Part shown: positions 28,483 to 35,807 of the stretch, one piece after another | Layout: the number at the start of each line of letters is the position of its first letter | Numbering within the stretch: position 1 is the stretch's first letter | Virus record (IMG/VR): IMGVR_UViG_3300006735_000072 | Span: 1-40,335 of that record | DNA length: 40,335 nucleotides | Source: a virus | Direction: 5' to 3' (one strand) | Notes under the pieces: generated by a model | Told to the model about the DNA's origin: nothing | Database searches by the model: none | What the model saw: the letters and a program-made list of their open reading frames with translations, nothing else | Program-made: the position numbers and the translations under genes

Positions 28483-28764
28483 ATGAAAGAAATATCAGAA
28501 GATTCAAAATTTCAAGTAAGCCTAAAAACATTAGGTGGAATATCTATGTTAATAGCTACATTAGTTGGTATGTGGTTTACGCTACAAGCTGATATAGATG
28601 AAGCCAAATTACTTCCTGAGCCTCCTAAACCAGAGGTTACTCAAATGGAGTTCAAAATGAAAGATGAATATATAAGAGCTTCAATTCTAAAAACAGAAGA
28701 GGATGTTAAGGAAATAAAAGATGACATTAAATATCTTAGAGATAAGATGGATAACATGAAGTAA
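28483..28764 (+). CDS. Single-TM coiled-coil protein, inner-spanin-like
   Basis: 93 residues: a short polar N-terminus, one membrane helix (about 16-35, GGISMLIATLVGMWF), a Pro-rich linker (LLPEPPKPEV) and a charged heptad-patterned C-terminus (about 60-93). One N-terminal anchor plus a periplasmic coiled coil is the layout of an inner spanin, and the lysis-gene context agrees. The lipoprotein at 25954 could be its outer partner. A holin-regulator role is equally possible. No named family recognised. Confidence 0.5.
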   Translation: MKEISEDSKFQVSLKTLGGISMLIATLVGMWFTLQADIDEAKLLPEPPKPEVTQMEFKMKDEYIRASILKTEEDVKEIKDDIKYLRDKMDNMK

Positions 28765-28765
28765 T

Positions 28766-29158
28766 ATGAAATATTTAGACTTAAAATTATTAGTAGTATT
28801 TATATTAATCCTTATCATAGGATCTAAAGCTACGGGACAAGAGTTTATTAATCAAGATAATTTTAACCAGAAAATAGCTAAAGATATAGTGGCTGTAGAA
28901 TTTTGGGTTGAATGGAACTCTTCTAATGAATTTGTTGATCTTTCAAATTTAAATGACTGCTCAAAGTATAGGATTGACATAGCTGAATATCCTGATCTTC
29001 AAGCTAAATACGAAGTAACTTGTATACCTACTGTTATTATATTTGAGAGTGGAGAGGAGAAAGAAAGATTTAAAGCTAATATAATGTTTGAACTTGAAGC
29101 TGATAAAAAAGAAGTGCAAAAAAGCATTGATCAAATCATGATCGCAAAATTCAATTAA
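28766..29158 (+). CDS. Periplasmic thioredoxin-fold protein lacking CxxC
   Basis: 130 residues: a signal peptide (1-24), then a thioredoxin-like core. AVEFWVEW (43-50) corresponds to the VDFWAEW strand of thioredoxins, but the following CGPC is replaced by NSSN (51-54). The cis-proline loop is kept (CIPT, Pro88), followed by VIIFESGEE. Cys65 and Cys86 are the only mature cysteines, neither at the active-site position. It therefore keeps the fold but should not be a dithiol oxidoreductase. It may bind a partner, like thioredoxin as a processivity factor, in the periplasm. It lies 1 nt from each neighbour in the lysis/envelope cluster. Confidence 0.65.
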   Translation: MKYLDLKLLVVFILILIIGSKATGQEFINQDNFNQKIAKDIVAVEFWVEWNSSNEFVDLSNLNDCSKYRIDIAEYPDLQAKYEVTCIPTVIIFESGEEKERFKANIMFELEADKKEVQKSIDQIMIAKFN

Positions 29159-29159
29159 T

Positions 29160-29576
29160 ATGTATACTTATAAAGCAAAATTAGACAGAGTAGTCGATGG
29201 AGACACTATAGATGTTAATATAGATCTAGGATTTGATATTAGCGTTCATAAAAGAGTTAGGTTAGCAGATATAGATACTCCAGAATCTAGGACTAGAGAT
29301 TTAGAAGAAAAGAAAAGAGGGTTAGCCGCTAAATACAGGTTGACTGAAATTCTTGATAAAGGAAGCTTGGTTGTAGAAAGTAAAGAGGTTGGAAAATATG
29401 GTAGGGTTTTAGGTGTTTTAACTGTTTACCCTGACAATATGGATTTACCAATTAATGTTAATGAAACATTAGTTAGTGAAGGACATGCAGTTGAATACAA
29501 CGGTGGAAAGAGAAATAAAAAAAAGGTGGAAGAAGACTCATCTGATTTAAATGAGGACGTTCCCTTTGGAGATTAA
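29160..29576 (+). CDS. Thermonuclease (staphylococcal nuclease-like)
   Basis: 138 residues with the complete SNase core: VVDGDTIDV at 11-19, RVRLADIDTPE at 32-42, GKYGRVLGVL at 78-87 and LVSEGHAVEYNGGKR near the end. By comparison with S. aureus nuclease, Arg34, Asp39, Thr40, Glu42 and Arg82 fit the calcium and phosphate-contacting residues, so it should be an active Ca-dependent DNA/RNA endonuclease. There is no signal peptide, so it acts in the cytoplasm or enters with the virion. A role in host DNA breakdown is inferred. The acidic tail (EEDSSDLNEDVPFGD) is extra to the core. Confidence 0.85.
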   Translation: MYTYKAKLDRVVDGDTIDVNIDLGFDISVHKRVRLADIDTPESRTRDLEEKKRGLAAKYRLTEILDKGSLVVESKEVGKYGRVLGVLTVYPDNMDLPINVNETLVSEGHAVEYNGGKRNKKKVEEDSSDLNEDVPFGD

Positions 29577-29599
29577 TAATAATTAAAAACAAAAAATAT

Positions 29600-29782
29600 A
29601 TGATTAATTGGATTAATTCCTGGACATCAGGAAATAAAAAAGATAGGTATGAATTAACATTCAGAATAAGTACACTTACTATTTTTGAATTAATGTTTTG
29701 CCCTTGCTTGGTTTGTGAAAACAAAAAGGGAAGTTGTAAAAGATTTAGATTTATGATTTTTAATTTTGGGTTTGAGCTTTGA
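29600..29782 (+). CDS. Small Cys-rich protein, unknown
   Basis: This 60-residue protein has CPCLVC and a later Cys (KKGSC) between residues 33 and 46, plus an aromatic C-terminus (FRFMIFNFGFEL). Its start follows an A-rich leader (AAACAAAAAATATATG) typical here. Its TGA overlaps the TTG start of the next gene (TTGA), which supports both being real. The cysteines could bind a metal, but spacing matches no family I know. Moderate confidence that it is expressed. Confidence 0.5.
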   Translation: MINWINSWTSGNKKDRYELTFRISTLTIFELMFCPCLVCENKKGSCKRFRFMIFNFGFEL

Positions 29783-30459
29783 TATCACAAGTAAATAAAA
29801 ATAAAACACAAAAAGGAACTGAACTAAAGAAGGTTCCATCAATAAAAAGATCTAAGGGTCTTCAAGGTGCTATAGATTGGGTGGTTGAAAATGATGCTAC
29901 GGAAGAAAAGGATAAATTAAGACACTTAATGGAGGCTACAGCCTTCTTAGAAAATTCTTTTGGTGCAAATGAAAAAGCTTACAATAGAGACTACACTAAC
30001 TCGCACTGGTCTATAGATGATGGTTTTTTAAACGATCTTGTAACTAAGAAAGATAGTAAGTATGATAAAGTTTACAATGATTATTTTGCTAAGTATGATG
30101 CTATTGATGCAGATAGAGGTAATTTAAAAGATATGTTAAATGCTAATGATGAAATAGCCTCAGCGTTATCAGCTAGAATAAAGTATGCTATCTCACCAGA
30201 TCCTCTTCCTGATACTGATGTTGACTCTGTTGTTGATTATTGGTATAAACATTATAATGCTAATAAGGATTTTACAAAGGATGATATTGATAGAAAGAAA
30301 GATGAATACAGAAAGTTTTTAGAATCTAAAAGCGAATCATCTACTGAAGAAGAACAAGAGTTTAGAGACACAAAGACAAAAGAAAATACTGGACATTATT
30401 ATCCGATGGGATTTACGGGTGGTAAAAGTAACTCTGTAGAGGAATTATTTAATAATTAG
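29779..30459 (+). CDS. Lytic transglycosylase-like endolysin or virion murein hydrolase
   Basis: 226 residues from a TTG start overlapping the previous stop (TTGA); the next in-frame ATG would remove about 50 residues just before the key motif. LMEATAFLENSFGANEKAY (Glu58), then NSHWSIDDGFLNDL and later SALSARIKY and YWYKHYN, follow a pattern I associate with SLT/lysozyme-like domains of marine phages, where the Glu before [ST]/N-x-[FG]GA is catalytic. No signal peptide, so release would need the holin. Position between nuclease and the final late promoter fits a lysis gene. The C-terminus (about 175-226) is acidic and probably disordered. Confidence 0.6.
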   Translation: MISQVNKNKTQKGTELKKVPSIKRSKGLQGAIDWVVENDATEEKDKLRHLMEATAFLENSFGANEKAYNRDYTNSHWSIDDGFLNDLVTKKDSKYDKVYNDYFAKYDAIDADRGNLKDMLNANDEIASALSARIKYAISPDPLPDTDVDSVVDYWYKHYNANKDFTKDDIDRKKDEYRKFLESKSESSTEEEQEFRDTKTKENTGHYYPMGFTGGKSNSVEELFNN

Positions 30460-30467
30460 ATAATGTT

Positions 30468-30499
30468 TTTGTTTTACAGATAAAAAATGATTATATTTG
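30468..30499 (+). promoter_or_regulatory. Late promoter, Bacteroidetes type
   Basis: TTTG (30468-30471), a 20-nt spacer, then TATATTTG (30492-30499). All fixed positions of the Bacteroidetes consensus match. The expected start near 30506 gives a leader of about 28 nt to the ATG at 30534. It provides the 136-aa protein and the DUF5675-type gene with their own strong transcript. Confidence 0.85.
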
Positions 30500-30533
30500 A
30501 TAAAAATTAGTTAACAATTTAAAATAAAAATAA

Positions 30534-30944
30534 ATGGCAACAACAACTGCACAAATTACGTTATCTTCTAGTGATCTATTAACAGATTCTTTGAGTTTAA
30601 CTACGACAGCTACTTTGTATGATGCTGGAACAACAACAGGTGTTACTCAGACTAGCGGTTTATCTAGAAAAACAACCACTGCTACAGATGTGGTAACTTT
30701 GTTTAATGCTGCTCCACACACTGAGTATGGTGCTAATGGAGCTCATAAAGTTTACGTCAAAAACTGTTCTTCAACTAGATCGGAGTTTATTACAGTTACT
30801 ATTAATACTGAGGAAGTAGGTAGATTATATGCTGGAGACTGGATGTTTATGCCTTGGGGTGCTCATGATACAGATAATGATATCAAAGTTACACCAAGCG
30901 TAGCAACAAGTATGACTTTTGAGTACATGTTATTCATAGGGTAA
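30534..30944 (+). CDS. Small beta-rich virion protein, possibly head decoration
   Basis: This 136-residue protein is Thr/Ser/Ala-rich with alternating strand patterns, has no signal peptide, and has conserved-looking segments YVKNCSSTRSEFITVTIN and LYAGDWMFMPWGAHD. Such Thr-rich all-beta proteins with an AGDW-type turn occur as capsid decoration or fibre-type proteins in marine phages. It has its own perfect promoter, which argues for high expression. The decoration role is an inference, and it may be a distant functional parallel of the 121-483 product. Confidence 0.6.
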   Translation: MATTTAQITLSSSDLLTDSLSLTTTATLYDAGTTTGVTQTSGLSRKTTTATDVVTLFNAAPHTEYGANGAHKVYVKNCSSTRSEFITVTINTEEVGRLYAGDWMFMPWGAHDTDNDIKVTPSVATSMTFEYMLFIG

Positions 30945-31442
30945 ATGGAACTTGAGGTAGTAAGGTTTTCTAGTGAGTCTGATTCTACGAATGGGATTCT
31001 ATTTGACTCTAGCAATAAACTAGATGGTAGAAAATTCTTATGTTACACTCTAGAAGATGAACAGAGAGACAAGAAGGTTAAAGGGGAAACTCGTATACCA
31101 GCGGGATCTTATAAAATTAAGGTTCGGAAAGTTGGTGGATTCCATGCAAGATATTCTAAAAAGTTTGGTAAAATGCATCGTGGCATGCTTCATGTCACCA
31201 ATGTTCCTGGTTTTGATTATATACTCATTCATTGTGGTAATACTGATGAGCACACGTCTGGGTGTCTACTTGTTGGGGACTCGCAGGAAAACAACCAAAT
31301 CAAGAAGGACGGTTTTATAGGTAAATCTACTCAATCTTATAAGAGGGTATATGATTATATAATGAAGGCTATTGAGTGTGATGATAGTGTTACAATAACA
31401 TATATAGATTTTGATTCACCATCCACACCTATTAGTTGTTAA
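30945..31442 (+). CDS. DUF5675-type protein (L,D-transpeptidase-like fold)
   Basis: This 165-residue protein starts directly after the preceding stop codon. The pattern IHCGNTDEHTSGCLLVG (His96, Cys107) with an earlier TLEDE and RIPAGSYKIKV matches DUF5675, a family frequent in phages and resembling YkuD L,D-transpeptidases, whose catalytic Cys lies in a HxGN…GC arrangement. It probably acts on peptidoglycan peptides, either as an endolysin or virion-associated enzyme. No signal peptide is seen. It is the last plus-strand gene and is followed by the hairpin terminator at 31541-31563. Confidence 0.75.
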   Translation: MELEVVRFSSESDSTNGILFDSSNKLDGRKFLCYTLEDEQRDKKVKGETRIPAGSYKIKVRKVGGFHARYSKKFGKMHRGMLHVTNVPGFDYILIHCGNTDEHTSGCLLVGDSQENNQIKKDGFIGKSTQSYKRVYDYIMKAIECDDSVTITYIDFDSPSTPISC

Positions 31443-31461
31443 TAATTTTTTACAACAAACC

Positions 31462-31492
31462 TTTAAAAACCTAATAAATATTTGTATATTGG
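31462..31492 (+). promoter_or_regulatory. Weak promoter-like site before the convergent terminator
   Basis: TTTA (31462-31465), a 19-nt spacer, then TATATTGG (31485-31492) resembles TTTG-N19-TAnnTTTG with one mismatch in each box. A transcript from it would run about 65 nt into the terminator. The intergenic stretch also holds an imperfect palindrome, TGTTAAC…GTTTACA (31498-31517). Otherwise the region is empty. Confidence 0.3.
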
Positions 31493-31540
31493 ATTTATGT
31501 TAACATTCGTGTTTACATAGTTTTAGTTTTAAGTTTCGAT

Positions 31541-31567
31541 AAGCCCATCTCCCAGATGGGTTTATTG
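31541..31567. terminator. Bidirectional terminator between convergent gene blocks
   Basis: AAGCCCATCT (31541-31550) pairs with AGATGGGTTT (31554-31563): ten pairs with one G-T wobble and a CCC loop, followed on the plus strand by T-rich TATTGTTTTAT. It lies between the last plus-strand gene (ending 31442) and the first minus-strand stop (31577), so it closes the late operon and probably also the replication block. Confidence 0.8.
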
Positions 31568-31576
31568 TTTTATAAC

Positions 31577-31867
31577 TTAAACTTTATCCTCTTCTTTAGG
31601 AGACGGAGTGAATACTCCCTCATCAATATTAATAGTTCCAGAACCATATTTTTTATTCATCTTATCCATCATCTTTTTCCCTTTTGTCTGATTGCCTTTA
31701 AATTTAGCTACCATATCCTCTTCCATTTTTTCAAGCTCTTTCATTTGAGCTCCCACTAAGATCATGTCCGTTTTAAGTTTACCAAAATCTACTGTTAGTT
31801 GATTTTTTTCACTAGCAATTTCTTTTATTTCATTGATTTCTTTTTCTTCTAAATTTTTTGTTTCCAT
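31577..31867 (-). CDS. Coiled-coil protein, unknown
   Basis: 96 residues, nearly all heptad-patterned Glu/Lys/Leu/Met coiled coil (residues 5-70), ending KYGSGTINIDEGVFTPSPKE. The combination of a coiled coil with a C-terminal KYGxGTINxxxGxF is something I recognise from several Bacteroidetes phages, without known function. It is the last gene of the minus-strand block, 1 nt after the holin-like gene. It may be a virion or lysis-associated small protein. Confidence 0.65.
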   Translation of the reverse strand: METKNLEEKEINEIKEIASEKNQLTVDFGKLKTDMILVGAQMKELEKMEEDMVAKFKGNQTKGKKMMDKMNKKYGSGTINIDEGVFTPSPKEEDKV

Positions 31868-31868
31868 T

Positions 31869-32267
31869 TTATTTACTTTTATTATTGTTTTTATTACTTT
31901 TTATTTTCTCGATTGATCTACCAGCGAAGTACGCTGAGTATACTACAAGTAGGAGCTGGGTGTAAATTGGACCGTACATTGGATTCATTTTAAACTCCCC
32001 TACATTACCGTCAAAGAATGACATAACTACCAGCATAATAGTTAAAAAAGCTAGAGTTAGAGGCCTAATATTAGCTGGTAACCATCCCGCTTTAGCGTCA
32101 GCCTCCCATCTTCTAGTAACTTGCTCTTGAGCGTTCATCTGAGACTTAGCTATAAGCTCTTTCATCCTCAATTTTAAGGACATCTTTTCCTCTTCTGTTG
32201 TTACACACTCATCTATTATAGTTGATGCGTTTCCTATTAAACTTTTAAATATGTCTCCTAGTATCAT
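31869..32267 (-). CDS. Holin, GTA/3TM type
   Basis: 132 residues. A helical N-terminal half with RRWEADAKAGWLPANIRPLT is followed by hydrophobic segments (about 62-85 and 96-117) and YFAGRSIEK near the end. The order RW-x-AD…W…(V/I)RP-L then two or three membrane helices then GRS-(I/V)EK is the signature of the 3TM-type (GTA) holin family. It should form inner-membrane lesions releasing the murein hydrolases. Unexpectedly it lies on the minus strand, opposite the other lysis genes, overlapping the nuclease gene upstream by 23 nt. Confidence 0.75.
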   Translation of the reverse strand: MILGDIFKSLIGNASTIIDECVTTEEEKMSLKLRMKELIAKSQMNAQEQVTRRWEADAKAGWLPANIRPLTLAFLTIMLVVMSFFDGNVGEFKMNPMYGPIYTQLLLVVYSAYFAGRSIEKIKSNKNNNKSK

Positions 32268-32733
32268 TACGCCTTTCTTTTCTTGTATATTTTTTTTTCA
32301 GTTTCTCTACAACTTCCATAATTTGTTTTTGAGTCCCTGGCATGTAAAGATCGTAACTTTTTTTCTGTTTTGCAAGCGTGTTCTTAAATAATTTCCACCT
32401 AAGATTGAACGCTTCTGTTCTAAGACCTTTACATTCTATGATCCATCCTTGCTCAAGATTAGTAAAGTCAGGAAGGTATGTAGCTTGTGATATATTTTCA
32501 GAAGATTTTAAAAATACATTCTTCCCCTTCCTCTTCTTCTTCTCAATACATTCACCCTTATATATAAACTTATCTATAAGAACAAATCTATCTTCTTCAT
32601 ATTTAAAAGGTATGCCCGCCACCTTAAGGCATTGATATGTAAACTTCTCTAGCTTAGATTTAAATTTAACACCATTAAATGTGGTGGCTGTGGCATTCCT
32701 TACTTTTTTATTGTATTTCCTTTTTCTTTTCAT
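32245..32733 (-). CDS. PD-(D/E)XK endonuclease, DUF1064-like
   Basis: 162 residues. NGVKFKSKLEKFTYQ (Glu29), TYLPDFT (Asp89) and WIIECKG (Glu100-x-Lys102) supply the spaced acidic residues and ExK of the PD-(D/E)XK fold, in the arrangement of DUF1064, a phage family related to T7 endonuclease I. A likely job is resolving branched or recombining phage DNA before packaging. The ends are highly basic (MKRKRKYNKK, RKERRNDTRR). Its ATG overlaps the previous TAA (TAATG). Confidence 0.75.
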   Translation of the reverse strand: MKRKRKYNKKVRNATATTFNGVKFKSKLEKFTYQCLKVAGIPFKYEEDRFVLIDKFIYKGECIEKKKRKGKNVFLKSSENISQATYLPDFTNLEQGWIIECKGLRTEAFNLRWKLFKNTLAKQKKSYDLYMPGTQKQIMEVVEKLKKKYTRKERRNDTRRHI

Positions 32734-33170
32734 TATTCCTCCATTATATAATTGCCGTCTTTTGATGACTCAGCGTTATCATTATCTATAGGTATCTTAA
32801 TCATATTCCTAAACTCTATTAATTTCTTATATTCAAATGCGTTATATTTGTCTTCATAAAAATAATATATACCATTTATTTCTGGCCCAACACACACCTT
32901 AGTTCCGTTTGTTAAAATATATGTGTAGTGGGTGTCAAAAAAATCTATACTTTTCCAAGCGTGATAAAACCCTAAACCACCTGGGGGATATATCCTTATA
33001 CCGTCACTTGTTATGTCTAGATATTGAGATGTTTCCATTTTGGTAGTATTATATGCTGTATAATTATCTACATCAGATCTGTAAACATCTTCAGAGTAAT
33101 ATAACCCACTCTCAATTTGTGCGAATACCTGACCCGTCAGCATAAACGCAATAAAAATCATTTTCTTCAT
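32733..33170 (-). CDS. Secreted protein of unknown function
   Basis: 145 residues with a signal peptide (1-17, cleavage after QVFA) and a soluble Tyr/Asp-rich mature part with one Cys. There is no lipobox and no further membrane segment. It sits in the replication block between the primase-helicase region and a nuclease, coupled to the latter by TAATG. That is an odd place for a periplasmic protein, and superinfection exclusion or envelope modification would fit. No family recognised. Start ATG follows the leader AACTAAAATTATTAATT. Confidence 0.65.
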   Translation of the reverse strand: MKKMIFIAFMLTGQVFAQIESGLYYSEDVYRSDVDNYTAYNTTKMETSQYLDITSDGIRIYPPGGLGFYHAWKSIDFFDTHYTYILTNGTKVCVGPEINGIYYFYEDKYNAFEYKKLIEFRNMIKIPIDNDNAESSKDGNYIMEE

Positions 33171-33185
33171 AATTAATAATTTTAG

Positions 33186-33458
33186 TTAATATATATCGTT
33201 ACTTAAACCCAACTCTAGAGATTCTAATATTTCCTCTAAAGTTATTTCAACTTCTTTTTTAGTTTTTTTACCTATGTCAAACATTATTTTATCCATAGAT
33301 CTTTCGCAATTCATTAGGTCTTTTATATTGTTCTCGGTAAAGCACCTATCTATTATAATTTCATTTTTATTTTTACTAACCAATCTTCTTCCAATTTTAT
33401 TATAGTTAACATTCTGATAATAACATTTTAGTTTAAGTGAATATATTATTTTCCTCAT
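33186..33458 (-). CDS. Small unknown protein
   Basis: 90 residues from the ATG at 33458, which comes 1 nt after the primase-helicase stop; an upstream in-frame TTG (33467) inside the previous gene is less likely. The first half is basic (MRKIIYSLKLKCYYQ…NKIGRRLVSKNKN), the second acidic and helical (EVEITLEEILESLELGLSND). No signal peptide or recognised domain. Probably co-transcribed with the helicase. Confidence 0.6.
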   Translation of the reverse strand: MRKIIYSLKLKCYYQNVNYNKIGRRLVSKNKNEIIIDRCFTENNIKDLMNCERSMDKIMFDIGKKTKKEVEITLEEILESLELGLSNDIY

Positions 33459-33459
33459 T

Positions 33460-35250
33460 TTACTCAAAATCCTTTCTATCTACCCACTCCTGCTCTGGTG
33501 AATATGTAGTTTTTTCCCTCCATAAACTGTGTGTTTGGCTAACACCATCTAAAGGACAGCTCATTTGGTGATCCAAATATCTACCAGATCTTCTATCATA
33601 CTTAAGAGACTCTTCTCCTGGAACCCCTACAAGCTTTTGAAACTTAACCTTTTGAACACTAAAAGCAACAGATGTGTTGTTAATATCCATTGAGTTGTCT
33701 CTATGTATACATATAACATTATCAGCTTTATTAAACCAGTTTTGACTACCACTTATATCATATGCTGTAGGTTTTTTATATCCACCATTGTCATCTCTGT
33801 CCATTTTTCTAGGGTGTGCTATAATAATAAACTTAAGATCATTAACCTGTTCAAATCTTCGTATATGAGTCAAGCATTCTCCTATGTATGTTGTTTCATC
33901 TTTACCTTGAAACTTATGATCTAATTGATTAAATGGATCTAACAGACAACCTTTTATACCGTGTCTCAATACTAAATGTTTAAACTTGGATAGTATATTA
34001 TCGAGACTAAAATCATCTTCAGGATATATAGCGTAGAAATGATTATGTAAAAAGTCTATGGCTTTCTCATACTCATATATTGTCATTCTATCATTAACAT
34101 CTACATCTGATGTGTTACCTATATACATTTCAGCTAGAGTGTCGAACAGGTCTCCCACAGGGTAGTTTTCTGGGGAAAATATTCCCCACTTCCACCCGTA
34201 TAAAACAGAGGCGTTTAACATTATCTGTAAAGCCATCATAGTTTTACCTGAGCCTGGAATACCTGTCCACACATCTAGTTCTGAAGTTCTGAGGGTATAG
34301 TGATTGTCTAATACTTGATATCCTGTAGTTAATCCTTTCTTTTTACCATTATTAAAAACATCTATCATGTAATCTTGCTCAGATTTAACAGTAAAAATAC
34401 CGTCCACAGGATATGGTTCAGCGTCTTTTATTATTTTTTCTAATGCTAACACACCCTCATCAACCAGCATTTGATTAGCGTCTTTTATTTCTTCTGGAAA
34501 CTTAACTATATAACATCTCTCTCTACCTATTCTTCTACTAAGTTCCTCTAATAAAACCCTACCATTAGTGTCATTATCTGAACATATATATATCTTTTCC
34601 ATTTCTTCAAAATATTCCCAGCAGTTGTCTAGATATGAGAATTTATTGTCATAGTTTTTAGTCCCAGGATTAGGTGCTCCATCAGGAACTGACACACAAT
34701 TATCTATACCTATTTCATTTAGAGATAGCTTATCCATTTCTCCCTCTACTATATATACTTCTTTATGATCCTTTATATCGTCAAGTCCATAGAATATTTT
34801 TTCAGCATCTTTAAATTGTTTAAAGTTTTTCTCCCCATCTCTATACTTAATATTGATCAACTCCCCATCTCTGAAGTAGTTAAAGCAAATAGTATTTCTA
34901 TTTTCAGATACTTGAGGCATATATTCTTTTGTTTGACTGATTTTATTTTTTATTAAAACTCTCTGAGATATCCCTCTAGACTTGAACCAGTCCACCATTT
35001 CATCTGACAGATCAGTTGAGTTACTCATTTCGGGTCTAGAATATTCTATATTCTTTTCCTTTTTATAAGTTTTATATTGATTAATAATACCACTATCTGA
35101 GCAGTGGTGACACATATATGCTCCAGTCTCTCCATTTATAGCTAGACATTTTTCTTTAGATTTTTTACGATCTGTTGAACAATTATAACATATGTGTCTT
35201 ACCTCGCTTGATGTATCATTAATTCGTATTCTATCATTATTTAGGCTCAT
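33460..35250 (-). CDS. Primase-helicase (T7 gp4-like)
   Basis: 596 residues. The N-terminal zinc-binding primase motif is Cys21, Cys24, Cys47 and Cys50. The TOPRIM domain shows VYIVEGEMDKLS near 168 and IYICSDNDTNGR near 215. The DnaB-like helicase has Walker A GIPGSGKT near 330, a Walker B strand GCLLDPFN near 433 and IIIAHPRK near 470. It primes and unwinds phage DNA, as T7 gp4 does. TTGYQVLD near 302 marks the usual start of the helicase part. Its ATG overlaps the TGA of the gene upstream (ATGA). All key motifs are present, so both activities are expected. Confidence 0.92.
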   Translation of the reverse strand: MSLNNDRIRINDTSSEVRHICYNCSTDRKKSKEKCLAINGETGAYMCHHCSDSGIINQYKTYKKEKNIEYSRPEMSNSTDLSDEMVDWFKSRGISQRVLIKNKISQTKEYMPQVSENRNTICFNYFRDGELINIKYRDGEKNFKQFKDAEKIFYGLDDIKDHKEVYIVEGEMDKLSLNEIGIDNCVSVPDGAPNPGTKNYDNKFSYLDNCWEYFEEMEKIYICSDNDTNGRVLLEELSRRIGRERCYIVKFPEEIKDANQMLVDEGVLALEKIIKDAEPYPVDGIFTVKSEQDYMIDVFNNGKKKGLTTGYQVLDNHYTLRTSELDVWTGIPGSGKTMMALQIMLNASVLYGWKWGIFSPENYPVGDLFDTLAEMYIGNTSDVDVNDRMTIYEYEKAIDFLHNHFYAIYPEDDFSLDNILSKFKHLVLRHGIKGCLLDPFNQLDHKFQGKDETTYIGECLTHIRRFEQVNDLKFIIIAHPRKMDRDDNGGYKKPTAYDISGSQNWFNKADNVICIHRDNSMDINNTSVAFSVQKVKFQKLVGVPGEESLKYDRRSGRYLDHQMSCPLDGVSQTHSLWREKTTYSPEQEWVDRKDFE

Positions 35251-35747
35251 TTAAATAAATCGTTTACATTAAATTCTTGTTTCTTTTTCTCTTCTTCTTT
35301 CACTTTCTCATCCTTCCAATACTCTCCATTCAACCAAGTGAGTGGGTGTTTTCTAAACTTTGGATCAGGAGTCTCTTTTATATAGGGTGGTACAGCATCT
35401 ATAATTATTTGCATTGTCTTAATATTATATTTAATAAACTTATCTTGACACTTATGCATACCAGTCTTTTTATTGTAAAGAGTCCAAAATACTTTAAACA
35501 TAGCTAGTTTTATTTCTTTATCCTCGTTTGTCTCTTTAGGAGATGATAGTGGTATCACTAAATCCTTAGACTTAAAATGTTTATTTAGGTTGTGAAATAT
35601 TTGGCTACATTCCCCTTCTGTATCATATATAATATCTAAAGGTTTGTCATTGTTTTTTCTTATTATATAAAGTATCCTTCCTTCGCAAGAAAAACCTGCT
35701 ATAGAATTGCTATCAATAGACGTGTGTTCAGATATTTTTAAATACAT
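35247..35747 (-). CDS. Replisome organizer / helicase loader-like protein
   Basis: 166 residues. An N-terminal ~75-residue domain is followed by FWTLYNKKTGMHKCQDKF…TPDPKFRKHPLTWLNGEYWKDE. The W-x-x-Y…P-x-T-W-L-N-x-x-x-W pattern is typical of the C-terminal part of phage replication initiation and organizer proteins, and the gene is coupled by ATGA to the primase-helicase. It probably recruits the helicase to the origin or to SSB-coated DNA. The last residues (FNVNDLFK) may be a short interaction peptide. Confidence 0.65.
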   Translation of the reverse strand: MYLKISEHTSIDSNSIAGFSCEGRILYIIRKNNDKPLDIIYDTEGECSQIFHNLNKHFKSKDLVIPLSSPKETNEDKEIKLAMFKVFWTLYNKKTGMHKCQDKFIKYNIKTMQIIIDAVPPYIKETPDPKFRKHPLTWLNGEYWKDEKVKEEEKKKQEFNVNDLFK

Positions 35748-35766
35748 AGTTTAGTTTTTTTATATA

Positions 35767-35795
35767 GAGGGGATGCACCCCCGTACTCCCCCTCC
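35767..35795 (-). terminator. GC-rich hairpin after the SSB-like gene
   Basis: On the minus strand GGAGGGGGAG is followed by a second G-run and then CCCCTC. GAGGGG/CCCCTC (35767-35772 with 35789-35794) can pair, and GGGG/CCCC around ATGCA is an alternative inner stem. There is no T-run on the minus strand. Together with the capsid-region hairpin it suggests an mRNA-end stabiliser or pause element after abundantly made proteins. Confidence 0.45.
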
Positions 35796-35807
35796 ATAAG
35801 TGTTAAT

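Noticed and set aside
31556-31759. Plus-strand frame following the convergent terminator
   Set aside because: It starts within the terminator stem and is the antisense of the coiled-coil gene; Phe/Leu/His-rich shadow.
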